Part shown: positions 44,238-53,747 of the stretch, piece by piece
How the letters are laid out: each line of letters begins with the position of its first letter
How positions within the stretch are numbered: position 1 is the stretch's first letter
Notes under the pieces: model-generated
Told to the model about the DNA's origin: nothing
The model's input: the letters and a program-made list of their open reading frames with translations, nothing else
Databases searched by the model: none
Made by a program: the position numbers and the translations under genes
DNA from: Psychromonas algicola
GTDB lineage: Bacteria > Pseudomonadota > Gammaproteobacteria > Enterobacterales > Psychromonadaceae
Direction of reading: 5' to 3'
Assembly (NCBI RefSeq): GCF_004378355.1
Contig: NZ_SNUB01000013.1
Location: 27,348-91,347 of the forward strand
Length of the DNA: 64,000 nucleotides

Positions 44238-46832
44238 CTAAAGCTGCTCCTTTAATTGATATAACATAGCCAATGCTTGCTTAGGTGTAAGGTCATCAGG
44301 GTCGATACCTTGTAACAATGTTACTGCTTTATGTGGCTCTATTGTTTGTTCTGGCTCTGAAAAATCTAGGCTCGTTTGCACATTCGTCAAGGGTACTTCG
44401 ACTTTAGTAGATTGCGATTGTTGAGAAGAGGCTTCTAATTGTTGCAGTTTTAATTTTGCATTATTAAGCACATTTTTAGGTACCCCTGCTAAAGCTGCAA
44501 CTTGTAAACCATAACTTTTATTTGCTGCACCTTCTTGTAATGCGTGTAAAAAGGCAATGCTATCACCGTGCTCTACTGCATCTAAATGCACATTCACTAA
44601 TTCTGGAATCGTTTCTGGCAAACGTGTTAATTCAAAGTAATGTGTTGCGAATAAAGTATAAGCTTGAATTTTTTCAGCCAACTGTTCAGCACAAGCCCAA
44701 GCTAATGAAAGCCCATCAAAAGTACTGGTTCCGCGTCCAATCTCATCCATTAATACTAATGAGTTAGGTGTCGCGTTATGCAATATATTGGCTGTTTCAG
44801 TCATTTCTACCATAAAGGTTGAGCGACCACTGGCAAGATCATCCGATGCACCAATACGTGTGAATATACGATCGACAGGACCAATTTTTGCACTTTGTGC
44901 AGGGATAAAACTACCAATGTGTGCCATTAATACAATCAAAGCAACTTGACGCATGTAAGTGGATTTACCACCCATATTAGGGCCAGTAATAATTAACATA
45001 CGACGTTGATTATGTAGACTAACAGGGTTCGCAATAAAAGGTGTTTTACTTACTTGCTCAACGACAGGGTGGCGGCCTTCTTCAATTTCAATACCGTTTT
45101 CTGCCTGTAACACTGGACGCACATAATTTAAGGTTAACGCACGCTCTGTTAATGTATTGAGCACATCTAATTCAGCTAAGGCTTTGGCTGTGTATTGTAA
45201 GCTTTTTAGATGCGGCAATAGTAAATCAATTAATTCTTCATAGAGTCTCTTCTCTAAGGCTAATGCTTTACCTTGACTAGAAAGTACTTTTTCTTCGTGT
45301 TCTTTTAACTCGGCTATTATGTAACGCTCTGCGCCTTTTAGTGTTTGGCGACGAATATAATGCTCTGGAACATGCTCAGATTGGCTTCGACTGATTTCAA
45401 TGAAATAGCCATGAACTCGGTTATAACCGACTTTTAATGCACTAATTCCAGTCGCCTCTCGTTCGCGCTTTTCGAGTTCTTCTAAATAATCGGTTGCACC
45501 TTTTGATAAGTTGCGCCAATGATCTAAATCACTGTTATAACCTTCTTTAATGACGCCGCCATCACGAATCAATACTGGTGGATTATCGATCACTGCAGTT
45601 TCTAATAAGGCTAATAATTCTGGATAATTACCCATTTCTTCACTCAGTGTTGATACAAGTTCAGAAGGTAACTCTGCAATTAAATGTTGTAGTTCTGGCA
45701 ATAACGAAAAGGCACAGCGTAAACGCGTTAAATCACGTGGACGAGCAGAGCGCAATGCGAGACGTGCAATCACTCGCTCAATATCACCGATTTGTTTAAG
45801 CGGTAAAGAGAGTGGCTCAGTTAAATCAAAATCCATTAGCGTTTGGATCATCGTTTGACGATAATTTAGTACTGTTAAATTACGGATTGGCTGATGGATC
45901 CAGCGTTTTAGCAAACGGCTGCCCATTGGCGTCACCGTTGTATCTAAAATTTGTGCGAGTGTATTATCTGTGCCACCAGATAAATTAAAAGTTAACTCTA
46001 GGTTACGGCGCGTCGCCGCATCTAAAATCACAGTATCTGTGCTTTGTTCTAAGGTGATGGATTGAATATGGATCAAGGCTGTGCGTTGTGTGTCTTTTAA
46101 ATATTGTAATAAAGCACCGGCAGCACAAATGGCATAATGTGCTTTTTCAATGCCAAATCCAACTAGATCTTTAGTACCCAATTGTTGTGTTAAAATATTT
46201 CTACATGTACTTAATTCAAACTCCCATTCAGGGCGACGACGAATTGTTGGCAGATGGTCTATTAAATCAATATATTCAAAATTATCAGGATAAAGTAATT
46301 CTGCTGGATTAAGTCGTTGTATTTCTGCTTGCAAGGATTCTGTTTTATCAAACTCATTGACAATGAAACGGCCACTACCAATATCTAATGAAGCGATGCC
46401 AAAGGTTTCACCTTGTTGATAGACAGAGCATAATAAATTATCCTGTTTATCATCCAATAGGGCTTCATCAGTGATTGTTCCCGGTGTAATGATACGTACA
46501 ATTTTACGTTCAACAGGGCCTTTACTAGTGGCTGGATCGCCAATTTGCTCACAAATTGCAATTGATTCGCCAAGTGCAATTAACTTTGCTAAATAACCTT
46601 CTACACTATGGTAAGGTACGCCGGCCATCGGGATAGCATTGCCACCTGTTTTGCCTCGTTGAGTGAGAGAAATACCTAAGAGTTGAGATGCCTTGCGAGC
46701 GTCATCAAAAAATAATTCATAGAAATCACCCATACGATAAAAAAGTAATGTGTCAGGCACTTCACTTTTTAATGTTAAAAATTGTTGCATCATAGGAGTA
46801 TGTTGTTTTAATTCTTGCGCAGTTGGCTTCAT
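44238..46832 (-). CDS. mutS: DNA mismatch repair protein MutS
   Basis: 864 residues (E. coli 853). The mismatch-binding Phe-Tyr-Glu motif is present in [13 protein letters not shown] near residues 32-44. Connector, lever and clamp domains follow. The ATPase has Walker [14 protein letters not shown] near 618-630, Walker [17 protein letters not shown], and [10 protein letters not shown] near the signature region. The C-terminus ends with the short helical tetramer-type tail ([20 protein letters not shown]). It recognises base mismatches and recruits MutL. It is divergent from pncC and near recA, as in many gammaproteobacteria. Confidence 0.98.
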   Translation of the reverse strand: MKPTAQELKQHTPMMQQFLTLKSEVPDTLLFYRMGDFYELFFDDARKASQLLGISLTQRGKTGGNAIPMAGVPYHSVEGYLAKLIALGESIAICEQIGDPATSKGPVERKIVRIITPGTITDEALLDDKQDNLLCSVYQQGETFGIASLDIGSGRFIVNEFDKTESLQAEIQRLNPAELLYPDNFEYIDLIDHLPTIRRRPEWEFELSTCRNILTQQLGTKDLVGFGIEKAHYAICAAGALLQYLKDTQRTALIHIQSITLEQSTDTVILDAATRRNLELTFNLSGGTDNTLAQILDTTVTPMGSRLLKRWIHQPIRNLTVLNYRQTMIQTLMDFDLTEPLSLPLKQIGDIERVIARLALRSARPRDLTRLRCAFSLLPELQHLIAELPSELVSTLSEEMGNYPELLALLETAVIDNPPVLIRDGGVIKEGYNSDLDHWRNLSKGATDYLEELEKREREATGISALKVGYNRVHGYFIEISRSQSEHVPEHYIRRQTLKGAERYIIAELKEHEEKVLSSQGKALALEKRLYEELIDLLLPHLKSLQYTAKALAELDVLNTLTERALTLNYVRPVLQAENGIEIEEGRHPVVEQVSKTPFIANPVSLHNQRRMLIITGPNMGGKSTYMRQVALIVLMAHIGSFIPAQSAKIGPVDRIFTRIGASDDLASGRSTFMVEMTETANILHNATPNSLVLMDEIGRGTSTFDGLSLAWACAEQLAEKIQAYTLFATHYFELTRLPETIPELVNVHLDAVEHGDSIAFLHALQEGAANKSYGLQVAALAGVPKNVLNNAKLKLQQLEASSQQSQSTKVEVPLTNVQTSLDFSEPEQTIEPHKAVTLLQGIDPDDLTPKQALAMLYQLKEQL

Positions 46833-46874
46833 AATGAATACACTTAATAACTATTTCTAAAAAAGGCGGAAACT

Positions 46875-47381
46875 ATGTTTGCTAAAAGAAACATGCTTAC
46901 TACAAAAACCGTTCAAGAACTGGCGATGCTGTTAGGAGAAAATCTCTCCAGTGCTGGCTTAGTTGCTGCAACCGCTGAATCTTGTACTGGTGGAGGTGTA
47001 GCATACGCTATTACAGAAATTTCTGGAAGTTCGCAGTGGTTTGATCGTAGTTTTGTTACCTATAGTAATAGTGCTAAAACACAAATGTTAGATGTTGATG
47101 CAAATGTGATTGAAGAATTTGGCGCTGTTTCTATACCCGTTGTAGAAGCTATGTCACTCGGTGCAGTCAATAATTCAGATGCGGATATTGCGGTTGCGAT
47201 CAGTGGTATTGCAGGTCCCGATGGTGGAACAGCAGAAAAACCAGTAGGCACTGTATGCATTGCTTGGTATAGCAAAAAAAATGGACATAAAAGCGAAACT
47301 TATTTGTTGGCAGGCGATCGTGCCGAAGTTAGATATCAAGCCATTCGAATGGCTTTATTAGGCTTGATCGGAAATATATAA
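46875..47381 (+). CDS. pncC: Nicotinamide-nucleotide amidohydrolase (PncC, CinA C-terminal domain)
   Basis: 168 residues, a stand-alone CinA C-terminal domain. It deamidates NMN to NaMN in NAD salvage. The key motifs are ATAESCTGGGVAYAITEISG, the SFVTYSNSAKTQ stretch, and AVAISGIAGPDGGTAEKPVG. The N-terminal competence/ADP-ribose domain of full CinA is absent, as in E. coli PncC. AAGGCGG precedes the ATG. It lies 42 bp from the divergent mutS and 93 bp before recA, the common pncC-recA order. Confidence 0.93.
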   Translation: MFAKRNMLTTKTVQELAMLLGENLSSAGLVAATAESCTGGGVAYAITEISGSSQWFDRSFVTYSNSAKTQMLDVDANVIEEFGAVSIPVVEAMSLGAVNNSDADIAVAISGIAGPDGGTAEKPVGTVCIAWYSKKNGHKSETYLLAGDRAEVRYQAIRMALLGLIGNI

Positions 47382-47403
47382 ACACCTTTTTTAATAAAAA
47401 AAC

Positions 47404-47445
47404 TTGATACTGTATATGCAATCAGTATACTGCTTGCATATACAG
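47404..47445 (+). promoter_or_regulatory. recA promoter with two LexA boxes
   Basis: CTGTATATGCAATCAG (47410-47425) and CTGCTTGCATATACAG (47430-47445) are both CTG-N10-CAG SOS boxes, and together they form a near-perfect 36-bp dyad. A promoter TTGATA (47404) - N16 - TATACT (47426) overlaps both, so bound LexA would block it. Confidence 0.85.
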
Positions 47446-47474
47446 TGAATTTAAAGCGAACCATTGGAGACAAT

Positions 47475-48524
47475 ATGAGTCAGGACGCGAACAAAGATAA
47501 AGCATTAGCGGCAGCATTAGGTCAAATTGAAAAGCAATTCGGTAAAGGGTCTATCATGCGTTTAGGCGATGGCGCCAATGCAATGATGGAAATTGAATCT
47601 GTTTCAACTGGTTCGTTAGGTTTAGATGTTGCGTTAGGCATAGGCGGTTTACCGTATGGACGTGTTGTTGAAATCTATGGACCAGAAAGTTCTGGTAAAA
47701 CGACATTAACATTACAAGTCATTGCAGAAGCGCAAAAACAAGGTAAAACTTGTGCTTTTATTGATGCTGAGCATGCACTTGACCCAAGCTACGCAAGAAA
47801 ACTAGGCGTAAACGTTGATGAGTTACTTATCTCTCAACCTGATACTGGTGAGCAAGCATTAGAAATTTGTGACATGCTAGTACGCTCTGGTGCAGTTGGC
47901 GTAGTGATTGTCGATTCCGTTGCGGCTTTAACACCAAAAGCTGAAATTGAAGGTGACATGGGTGATTCACATATGGGTCTTCAAGCACGTTTAATGTCTC
48001 AAGCATTACGTAAATTAACGGGTAATATTAAACAAACCAATACTATGTGTATCTTCATTAACCAAATTCGTATGAAAATTGGTGTTATGTTTGGTAATCC
48101 TGAAACAACAACGGGTGGTAATGCATTAAAATTCTATGCATCTGTTCGTTTAGATATTCGTCGTATTGGCGCTGTTAAAAACGGTGATGAAATTACTGGT
48201 AATGAAACACGTGTTAAAGTGGTTAAAAACAAAGTTTCACCACCATTCAAACAAGCTGAATTCCAAATCTTATACGGTGAAGGAATTAACAACCACGGTG
48301 AATTGATCGATTTAGGCGTTAAGCAAGAGTTAGTTGAAAAATCAGGCTCTTGGTACTCATATAACGGTAATAAAATTGGCCAAGGTAAAACCAATGCTTG
48401 TAAATTCCTAGCCGAAAACCCAGCTGCAGCACAAGAATTAGATGCTAAATTACGCGCAATATTATTAGCGCCGCCAGCAGCTAAAGAAGAGAAACCAGCT
48501 GTTTCAGAAGAAGCGCCTGAGTAA
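47475..48524 (+). CDS. recA: Recombinase A
   Basis: 349 residues (E. coli 353). It forms filaments on single-stranded DNA, performs strand exchange and triggers LexA self-cleavage. Walker A is [13 protein letters not shown], Walker B is [19 protein letters not shown], and the L2 region is [22 protein letters not shown]. The C-terminus is acidic ([12 protein letters not shown]). ATG 47475 has GGAG upstream; an in-frame start at 47445 lies within the operator and is rejected. Twin LexA boxes control it. No recX follows; a terminator does. Confidence 0.99.
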   Translation: MSQDANKDKALAAALGQIEKQFGKGSIMRLGDGANAMMEIESVSTGSLGLDVALGIGGLPYGRVVEIYGPESSGKTTLTLQVIAEAQKQGKTCAFIDAEHALDPSYARKLGVNVDELLISQPDTGEQALEICDMLVRSGAVGVVIVDSVAALTPKAEIEGDMGDSHMGLQARLMSQALRKLTGNIKQTNTMCIFINQIRMKIGVMFGNPETTTGGNALKFYASVRLDIRRIGAVKNGDEITGNETRVKVVKNKVSPPFKQAEFQILYGEGINNHGELIDLGVKQELVEKSGSWYSYNGNKIGQGKTNACKFLAENPAAAQELDAKLRAILLAPPAAKEEKPAVSEEAPE

Positions 48525-48555
48525 TAATAAAAAGCTTAAAAAAATAATGAATATT

Positions 48556-48581
48556 AAGGCGTGATTTATCACGCCTTTTTT
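48556..48581 (+). terminator. recA terminator
   Basis: AAGGCGTGA-TTTA-TCACGCCTT followed by TTTT, 31 bp past the recA stop. Confidence 0.9.
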
Positions 48582-48784
48582 GTATCTAAGTTAACCGACT
48601 TAAGCGCCTGAATATTCCTTTCGCTATCTATTTCCATTTCTTTGCAAGCTTTATTTTACTACTTTATATTTAGCTTATTATTATCACGATAACGTTAAAT
48701 TAATGCCCAGATGTGATGAGTTTCTTATCAAATTAGACTAAGCTCATTGAATGAGTTAATTGAAAGTAATAGAAAGGAACGCCT

Positions 48785-49402
48785 GTGAGTGTAATTAAAG
48801 AATCAGATGAGTCATTGTTTTGTTTACTATTTGCCAGACAACAAATGAAAATGGCATTAACGATTTCTTTGATCGTTGGCACAATATTAAATCTTATTAA
48901 TCAAGGTCACTTAATTTCAACACCTGAAAAAATAAATTTAGTTAATATAGTGCTCACTTATTGTGTGCCATATTGTGTTGCGACCATTTCATCTACGCTC
49001 TCCACATTAAAGCACCAGAAAAAATTACAGCTTATCGAAGAAAATAAACAAATCTGCGAAAATAACTTTTTAGATTATATTAGCAAGAATACACAGGGTT
49101 TTGATTCTATAAAAAACCATCAAGATAAAAATACCACTGAAAGTGTAATGCGCTTTATTAGTCATTTTGAAGCAATTGGAGAGTTAATTTCATTACCTTC
49201 AATAACAAAGAACAAAAGCGAATTAGATAAAATTAAAGCATTAATTGAAGCGGGGGATGTAACAGTGGCATTGCCTAGACTTAAAAAATTAGTGGATCAG
49301 TTTGCTAGTCAAAACACAGAACAATTAAGTCTAAACAAAAATCAAGTAGCGCTACTTAGTGAGCAGCGCGCATTATTAATAGAAGCGTTTAAAGTACTAT
49401 AA
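48785..49402 (+). CDS. NrtS-like two-helix membrane protein with long cytoplasmic tail
   Basis: 205 residues. Residues about 17-75 match the NrtS pattern: KMALTISLIVGTILNLINQG, then a second helix VLTYCVPYCVATISST. NrtS proteins of cyanobacteria are small nitrate/nitrite transporters that act as oligomers. Here a coiled-coil tail of about 125 residues follows, with a final stretch resembling linker helices of sensory proteins (ALPRLKKLVDQFASQN). The start is GTG with AAAGGAA upstream. It stands alone between recA and azlD. Nitrate transport is not proven and the tail may mean a sensory role. Confidence 0.65.
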   Translation: MSVIKESDESLFCLLFARQQMKMALTISLIVGTILNLINQGHLISTPEKINLVNIVLTYCVPYCVATISSTLSTLKHQKKLQLIEENKQICENNFLDYISKNTQGFDSIKNHQDKNTTESVMRFISHFEAIGELISLPSITKNKSELDKIKALIEAGDVTVALPRLKKLVDQFASQNTEQLSLNKNQVALLSEQRALLIEAFKVL

Positions 49403-49419
49403 TGAAATGAATCGTTTTC

Positions 49420-49737
49420 TTAAGTAATAAAAAAATGAAGTATTAAAAAGACCAACATACCAAAAAAGATTGTTTTTAATAAGCTTTTAGTTACTAGACT
49501 AATTCCCACGCTAACTACCGCAGCAATTAAATAAACATTATTAAAACTTATATCTATTTCACCTAGCGGCATAACCACAGAAGGGACAATAATCGCAGTT
49601 AACACTGCTGGTGGAACAAACTTTAAGGATTGCTGTAACCAGATTGGAAAAGTGATTTTTCCTGCAAAAGCAAACATGATAAAGCGGATCCCAAAAGTGA
49701 TAATAAACATGCCTAAGATTAACCAAAACTCATTCAT
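49420..49737 (-). CDS. azlD: AzlD-family branched-chain amino acid exporter subunit
   Basis: 105 residues with four hydrophobic helices, typical of AzlD (100-110). The family motif GKITFPIWLQQSLKFVPPAV occurs near residues 26-45. AzlD works with AzlC to export branched-chain amino acids (known for BrnFE/YgaZH-type pairs). Its start overlaps the azlC stop by 8 bp, so the two are translationally coupled. Confidence 0.85.
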   Translation of the reverse strand: MNEFWLILGMFIITFGIRFIMFAFAGKITFPIWLQQSLKFVPPAVLTAIIVPSVVMPLGEIDISFNNVYLIAAVVSVGISLVTKSLLKTIFFGMLVFLILHFFIT

Positions 49738-50479
49738 CTTTTAGCTCCTTTATTTTTTTAAGTGGCATATTTTGGAAATGAATGACTAATAAACCTACTG
49801 CGACACCAATTAATGCACTCACAATTAAGCCTAGTTTATTAGGTAAATAGGCGAAATATAATGAAGCGGCTGCTGCACTAAATACCGCGCTAAGCATTGC
49901 TCTACTGTTTAAGTAAGGAACAACCATACCAATAAAAGTGACTGACATTGCAAACTCTAAACCCCAACTTGTCATATCTGGGATCATATTACCTAGTATC
50001 AAACCAATTGCTGTTGAAGAAGACCAAGTCGTATAAAAGCTTAAAATAGATCCAATATAAAAATAATGCGCATATCGATGATCATTTCCTAAAGGTGAGT
50101 CCGGTTGATACCGTTGGCTCATATTAGCAAAGCTTTCATCGGTTAATCCAAAAGCTAAAAATGCACGTAATGATAAGGGGAAATGACTAACATAAGGAAC
50201 TAATGCTGTTGCATATAATAGATGGCGTAAATTGACCACAAAGGTTGTCAATAAAATCACCTGAAGTGGTGCTTGCACAGCAATAAGAGCCAATACTATA
50301 AATTGTGCAGAGCCTGCAAAAACAAACAATGACATGGCCATGGTTGCCCAAGCTGAAAGCCCACTTGTTGGCGCTAAGGTACCAAATAAAATACCAAAAG
50401 GAATCGCGCCAATAATTAATGGGATTGCAGCCTTTGAACCGGCTAAAAGTTCATTTTTTTTAAGTGCATGAATATTAAT
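49730..50479 (-). CDS. azlC: AzlC-family branched-chain amino acid exporter, non-standard start
   Basis: At least 203 residues from ATG 50341, but the family N-terminus continues upstream in the same frame: LLAGSKAAIPLIIGAIPFGI, then LFGTLAPTSGLSAWATMAMS. This gives about 249 residues, the normal AzlC length. In that extension no ATG, GTG or TTG is in frame, and TAG lies just upstream. A perfect AGGAGG (50485-50490) stands five bases before ATT 50479. So either ATT is the start, or an ATG at 50469 reads through the A8 run by slippage. The gene follows hemW by 32 bp and overlaps azlD. Confidence 0.75.
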   Translation of the reverse strand: MNIHALKKNELLAGSKAAIPLIIGAIPFGILFGTLAPTSGLSAWATMAMSLFVFAGSAQFIVLALIAVQAPLQVILLTTFVVNLRHLLYATALVPYVSHFPLSLRAFLAFGLTDESFANMSQRYQPDSPLGNDHRYAHYFYIGSILSFYTTWSSSTAIGLILGNMIPDMTSWGLEFAMSVTFIGMVVPYLNSRAMLSAVFSAAAASLYFAYLPNKLGLIVSALIGVAVGLLVIHFQNMPLKKIKELKDE

Positions 50480-50511
50480 AATTACCTCCTAACTTTCACC
50501 AAGTCTTTAAA

Positions 50512-51654
50512 CTATTCCATAAAAATAGTTAGCAGCTCGTTTAAATATCTATGCCCTAATGGGGTTACTCGGCAGACATCTTGACCTACTATCATCAGCT
50601 CTTTAGTGACAGCTTGCTGTAATAATTTATCTAATGATTGTTTTTTCAATCCGGTATAATTTTCAAATTCAGAAAAAGGAATATCTTCCATCAAGCGTAA
50701 ACGATTCATCATATATTCAAATATTAATTCGTCTTTATCTACAGTATTGCATTCATCCATATAACTACGGGTAGGATCTAAATAACCCTTTGGATGTTTT
50801 ATCTTTGTCGTTCGCAGTATTTTATTTTCTAGCGGGAAAGATATTTTCCCATGCGCACCACAACCAATCCCTAAGTAATCACCAAATCGCCAATAATTTA
50901 AATTGTGCTGACATTGCCAGCCTATTTGGCTGTAACCTGATATCTCATATTGCTCATAACCATGTGCAGCTAATAAGGCTAAACCTTTCTCTTGGATACT
51001 CCAAAGCACTTCGTCATCGGGTAATTTAGGAGGATGAGAGAAATACTGCGTGTTAGGTTCTATGGTTAATTGATACCAAGATAAATGCGTTGGTTTCAAA
51101 TCAATTGCAGTCTGTAGGTCGCTCATTGCGTCTTCTAAGCTTTGCTCAGGTAAGCCATGCATTAAATCAAGATTGAATGTTTTCATTCCAACATTATGTG
51201 CTTGAATAGCTGCTGTTTTAGCTTCTTCTACTCCATGAATTCGACCTAATTTAGTGAGCTTTTCCTGTTGAAAACTTTGTACGCCAAAAGAAAATCGATT
51301 AATACCCGCTGTTTTAAAGTCTGCTATTTTTTGATTTTCAATCGCCCCTGGATTCGCTTCCAAGGTGATTTCCATATCTGCTTTGAAGGGGATAAGTTGT
51401 TGGATACTTTCCAATAACCATTTTATGCCTGATGCTGAAATTAAACTTGGCGTGCCACCACCAATAAAAATACTGAATAACTCACGGCCTTGAACGAAAC
51501 TAAGATCCTGTTTCAAATCGTCAATCAATGCGGTTAAATATTCTGTTTCTGGGATTTCTCCACGTAATTTATGCGAGTTAAAATCACAGTAAGGGCATTT
51601 TTCAATACACCAAGGGATATGAATATAAAGACTAAGCGGTGGCAGTTGTAACAT
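50512..51654 (-). CDS. hemW: Radical SAM haem chaperone HemW
   Basis: 380 residues. It begins LPPLSLYIHIPWC with the radical-SAM cysteines Cys16, Cys20 and Cys23 (CIEKCPYC). The SAM-binding FIGGGTPSLIS and the NRFSFGVQSFQ motif of the HemN/HemW superfamily are present, and the C-terminal HemN domain ends EDIPFSEFENYTG. The size is that of HemW (about 378), not HemN (about 457). It lacks the extra N-terminal Cys region of true coproporphyrinogen oxidases. HemW carries haem to respiratory enzymes. It is linked to rdgB, as in E. coli, but a terminator-like hairpin separates them. Confidence 0.93.
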   Translation of the reverse strand: MLQLPPLSLYIHIPWCIEKCPYCDFNSHKLRGEIPETEYLTALIDDLKQDLSFVQGRELFSIFIGGGTPSLISASGIKWLLESIQQLIPFKADMEITLEANPGAIENQKIADFKTAGINRFSFGVQSFQQEKLTKLGRIHGVEEAKTAAIQAHNVGMKTFNLDLMHGLPEQSLEDAMSDLQTAIDLKPTHLSWYQLTIEPNTQYFSHPPKLPDDEVLWSIQEKGLALLAAHGYEQYEISGYSQIGWQCQHNLNYWRFGDYLGIGCGAHGKISFPLENKILRTTKIKHPKGYLDPTRSYMDECNTVDKDELIFEYMMNRLRLMEDIPFSEFENYTGLKKQSLDKLLQQAVTKELMIVGQDVCRVTPLGHRYLNELLTIFME

Positions 51655-51668
51655 GGTTTATCCAATCT

Positions 51669-51691
51669 AAAAAGCGACCTAAAGGCCGCTT
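51669..51691 (-). terminator. Terminator-like hairpin between rdgB and hemW
   Basis: On the minus strand AAGCGGCC-TTTA-GGTCGCTT forms an 8-bp stem with one G-U pair, followed by TTTTAG. It may reduce read-through into hemW. Confidence 0.65.
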
Positions 51692-51737
51692 CAAAATATA
51701 ATTCTGTAATGAAAAAAAGTGTAAAGCTAAATGTTAA

Positions 51738-52343
51738 TTAAGCTGATAACTGCTGTTTTAGTAGTTTCACTAATTGCGCTAATGCTTTACCGCGATGGCT
51801 TAACTCGCTTTTTCGTTGCTTACTTAATTGTGCTGATGTTGATTGCTCACTCTCTACCCAGAAAACAGGATCATAACCAAAACCATTAGTACCGTTTTGG
51901 TTTTCAGTAATACTGCCTTCCCAAGTGCCTTGGCAAATGATCGGTGTTGGATCCAGCTCATGGCGCATATATACCAATACACATTGAAAGCGTGCTTTAC
52001 GTTGCGCTGGCATTATGCCTTCAAGTTTATTTAATAACTTATCAATGTTATCTTGATCGGTTGCGGTTTCACCTGCAAAACGTGCTGAGTAAATACCGGG
52101 TTCACCATTTAAAAAATCAACTTCTAACCCTGAGTCATCTGCAATTGCTGGTAAGCCTGTTAACTTAGCTGCATGCCTTGCTTTGATAATCGCATTTTCA
52201 ACAAAGGTTGTTCCTGTTTCTGGTACATCAGGCACATTAAATTGGCTTTGTGGTAATACTTCGATAGAGAAACTATTCAGTAATTCGCTCATTTCTTTTA
52301 CTTTGCCTTGATTGCCGGTGGCAAGTACCCATTTTTGTCTCAT
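51738..52343 (-). CDS. rdgB: XTP/dITP diphosphatase (RdgB)
   Basis: 201 residues. It hydrolyses dITP, XTP and ITP to monophosphates, preventing their incorporation into DNA or RNA. The start KWVLATGNQGKVKEMSELL is the phosphate-binding motif. The metal-site Asp lies in PAIADDSGLEVDFLNGEPG, with NGFGYDPVFW and LSHRGKALAQL later. Length and motifs are standard. It is part of the yggT-yggU-rdgB-hemW block. Confidence 0.95.
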   Translation of the reverse strand: MRQKWVLATGNQGKVKEMSELLNSFSIEVLPQSQFNVPDVPETGTTFVENAIIKARHAAKLTGLPAIADDSGLEVDFLNGEPGIYSARFAGETATDQDNIDKLLNKLEGIMPAQRKARFQCVLVYMRHELDPTPIICQGTWEGSITENQNGTNGFGYDPVFWVESEQSTSAQLSKQRKSELSHRGKALAQLVKLLKQQLSA

Positions 52344-52376
52344 CTTAATTCCTTTATTTATTCTAGAATCAATACA

Positions 52377-52847
52377 TTATTCAACATAAAATTTATGTTG
52401 AAATTTAAGAGTATTAGATTCTTTTTCCGTTTTAATATTAATTTCAAAATTAACAATCTCTTCGTTTATATAAGTATAATCAGCTAAATAATAAATTGAT
52501 TTACCTTCTTTAACTTCAGTAAAGGTTAATTGGTGAGTTTGTCCGATTAAGTTTCTAGCAGTGCCTGTTAAGGTTGCTGTAACCGCTGCTTTATCCTGTC
52601 TTTTATCAAGGATTGAAATATTTAATAAGCCATTATTTTTACTACGCTTAATGCCATATTGTTTTGCGATTTCAGGTTGTATGAACGTACTTGGTAGCGC
52701 AATGTAATGAACTTCATGATTAGTAAACGTTTTAAACTGTTCTGCATTCACAGCAAAATGAGTAAAAAACAATGTGCTGACTAAAGTCGTTTTAAAAACA
52801 GTATTTAAAATAGTTTTTAAAGAATTTTTTAATATTGAATGGAACAT
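52377..52847 (-). CDS. DUF4426 exported protein
   Basis: 156 residues with a signal peptide of about 35 residues ending FAVNA. The mature part starts EQFKTFTNHEVHYIALPSTF, then PEIAKQYGIKRSKNNGLLNI, the typical DUF4426 pattern. Periplasmic; function unknown. The gene sits between yggU and rdgB, where DUF4426 genes are normally found in Vibrio- and Shewanella-type genomes. It lies 11 bp downstream of yggU. Confidence 0.82.
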   Translation of the reverse strand: MFHSILKNSLKTILNTVFKTTLVSTLFFTHFAVNAEQFKTFTNHEVHYIALPSTFIQPEIAKQYGIKRSKNNGLLNISILDKRQDKAAVTATLTGTARNLIGQTHQLTFTEVKEGKSIYYLADYTYINEEIVNFEINIKTEKESNTLKFQHKFYVE

Positions 52848-52858
52848 ATTTATCCTTA

Positions 52859-53137
52859 TTAGGAAAAGATGGAAGGTAGCTTTTTAGGTTGTTTAATGCG
52901 CACTAATTTGTGTCTATTTTGTAATCCTTTTTCAACAGTGACTGCGTTTTTAGCAACAGCAAATTGTTTGCTTAAAAATTTGATTAAATGCGAATTGGCT
53001 TTGCCATCAACAGGAGGTGCTGTGATCGCTATTTTAAGTTCTTCACCGTATTCTCCAACAAATTCATCTCGGCTGGATTTGGGTTGCAAATAAAGGCGAA
53101 GTAATAAATCTTCGCCTTGATAAGTATAATAACTCAT
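52859..53137 (-). CDS. yggU: DUF167 family protein YggU
   Basis: 92 residues, cytoplasmic. The DUF167 signature is APPVDGKANSHLIKFLSKQF, preceded by LYLQPKSSRDEFVGE. The function is not known. ATG 53137 gives the family length (95-100). A GTG start at 53185 would overlap yggT by 29 bp and add a non-homologous segment. Confidence 0.88.
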   Translation of the reverse strand: MSYYTYQGEDLLLRLYLQPKSSRDEFVGEYGEELKIAITAPPVDGKANSHLIKFLSKQFAVAKNAVTVEKGLQNRHKLVRIKQPKKLPSIFS

Positions 53138-53156
53138 GGGATTTATATGTTGCCCA

Positions 53157-53702
53157 TTAACCGAGGAATTTACTAATAAAATCACGGAATAAAATTTCTA
53201 AAAATTGTATTCCTAAAATAACCACCACCATAGAAAGATCTAATCCACCCATTGAAGGCAGTCTGTTTCGAATCGGTCTTAATAAAGGCTCTGTAAGTTG
53301 AATCATTACTGCTTCAATTGGATTGTGGCCTTGGCTAACCCAACTTAAAATCGCACGTATTATTAGTACCCAAGTTAACATTTTAAATGCACTAGTGATA
53401 ACAATGATAACTGACGATATCCCAATAACTAATAAATCGATTCCTGCATTAAGCATTAATGTTAATACAATAACTTTAAGCGCAGCTACTGCGATAGCAA
53501 AAACAACCGTTGCTGTATCTAAAGAACCAATCGCTGGAATAAAACGGCGTAATGGACCAACGACAGGCTGTGTGGCTTTAACTACAAATTGGCTGAATGG
53601 ATTGTAAAAATCAGCTCGAGCAAGTTGTAACCAAACACGTAATAAAATCACCATGATATACAGGTCAAATAGTGTATCGATTAAAAAGTTAAACGCGTTC
53701 AT
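53157..53702 (-). CDS. yggT: YggT family membrane protein
   Basis: 181 residues with two YggT repeats, each a pair of hydrophobic helices and a motif: RADFYNPFSQFVVKATQPVV with GPLRRFIP in the first, and QGHNPIEAVMIQLTEPLL with RPIRNRLP in the second. It is an inner-membrane protein; homologues have been linked to osmotic tolerance and cell-division factors, but the activity is unclear. It lies between proC and yggU in the conserved block. Confidence 0.92.
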   Translation of the reverse strand: MNAFNFLIDTLFDLYIMVILLRVWLQLARADFYNPFSQFVVKATQPVVGPLRRFIPAIGSLDTATVVFAIAVAALKVIVLTLMLNAGIDLLVIGISSVIIVITSAFKMLTWVLIIRAILSWVSQGHNPIEAVMIQLTEPLLRPIRNRLPSMGGLDLSMVVVILGIQFLEILFRDFISKFLG

Positions 53703-53747
53703 TTATTACCTCTTTTTATAGATTGCTTACTAAAACTTAAGGGATTG

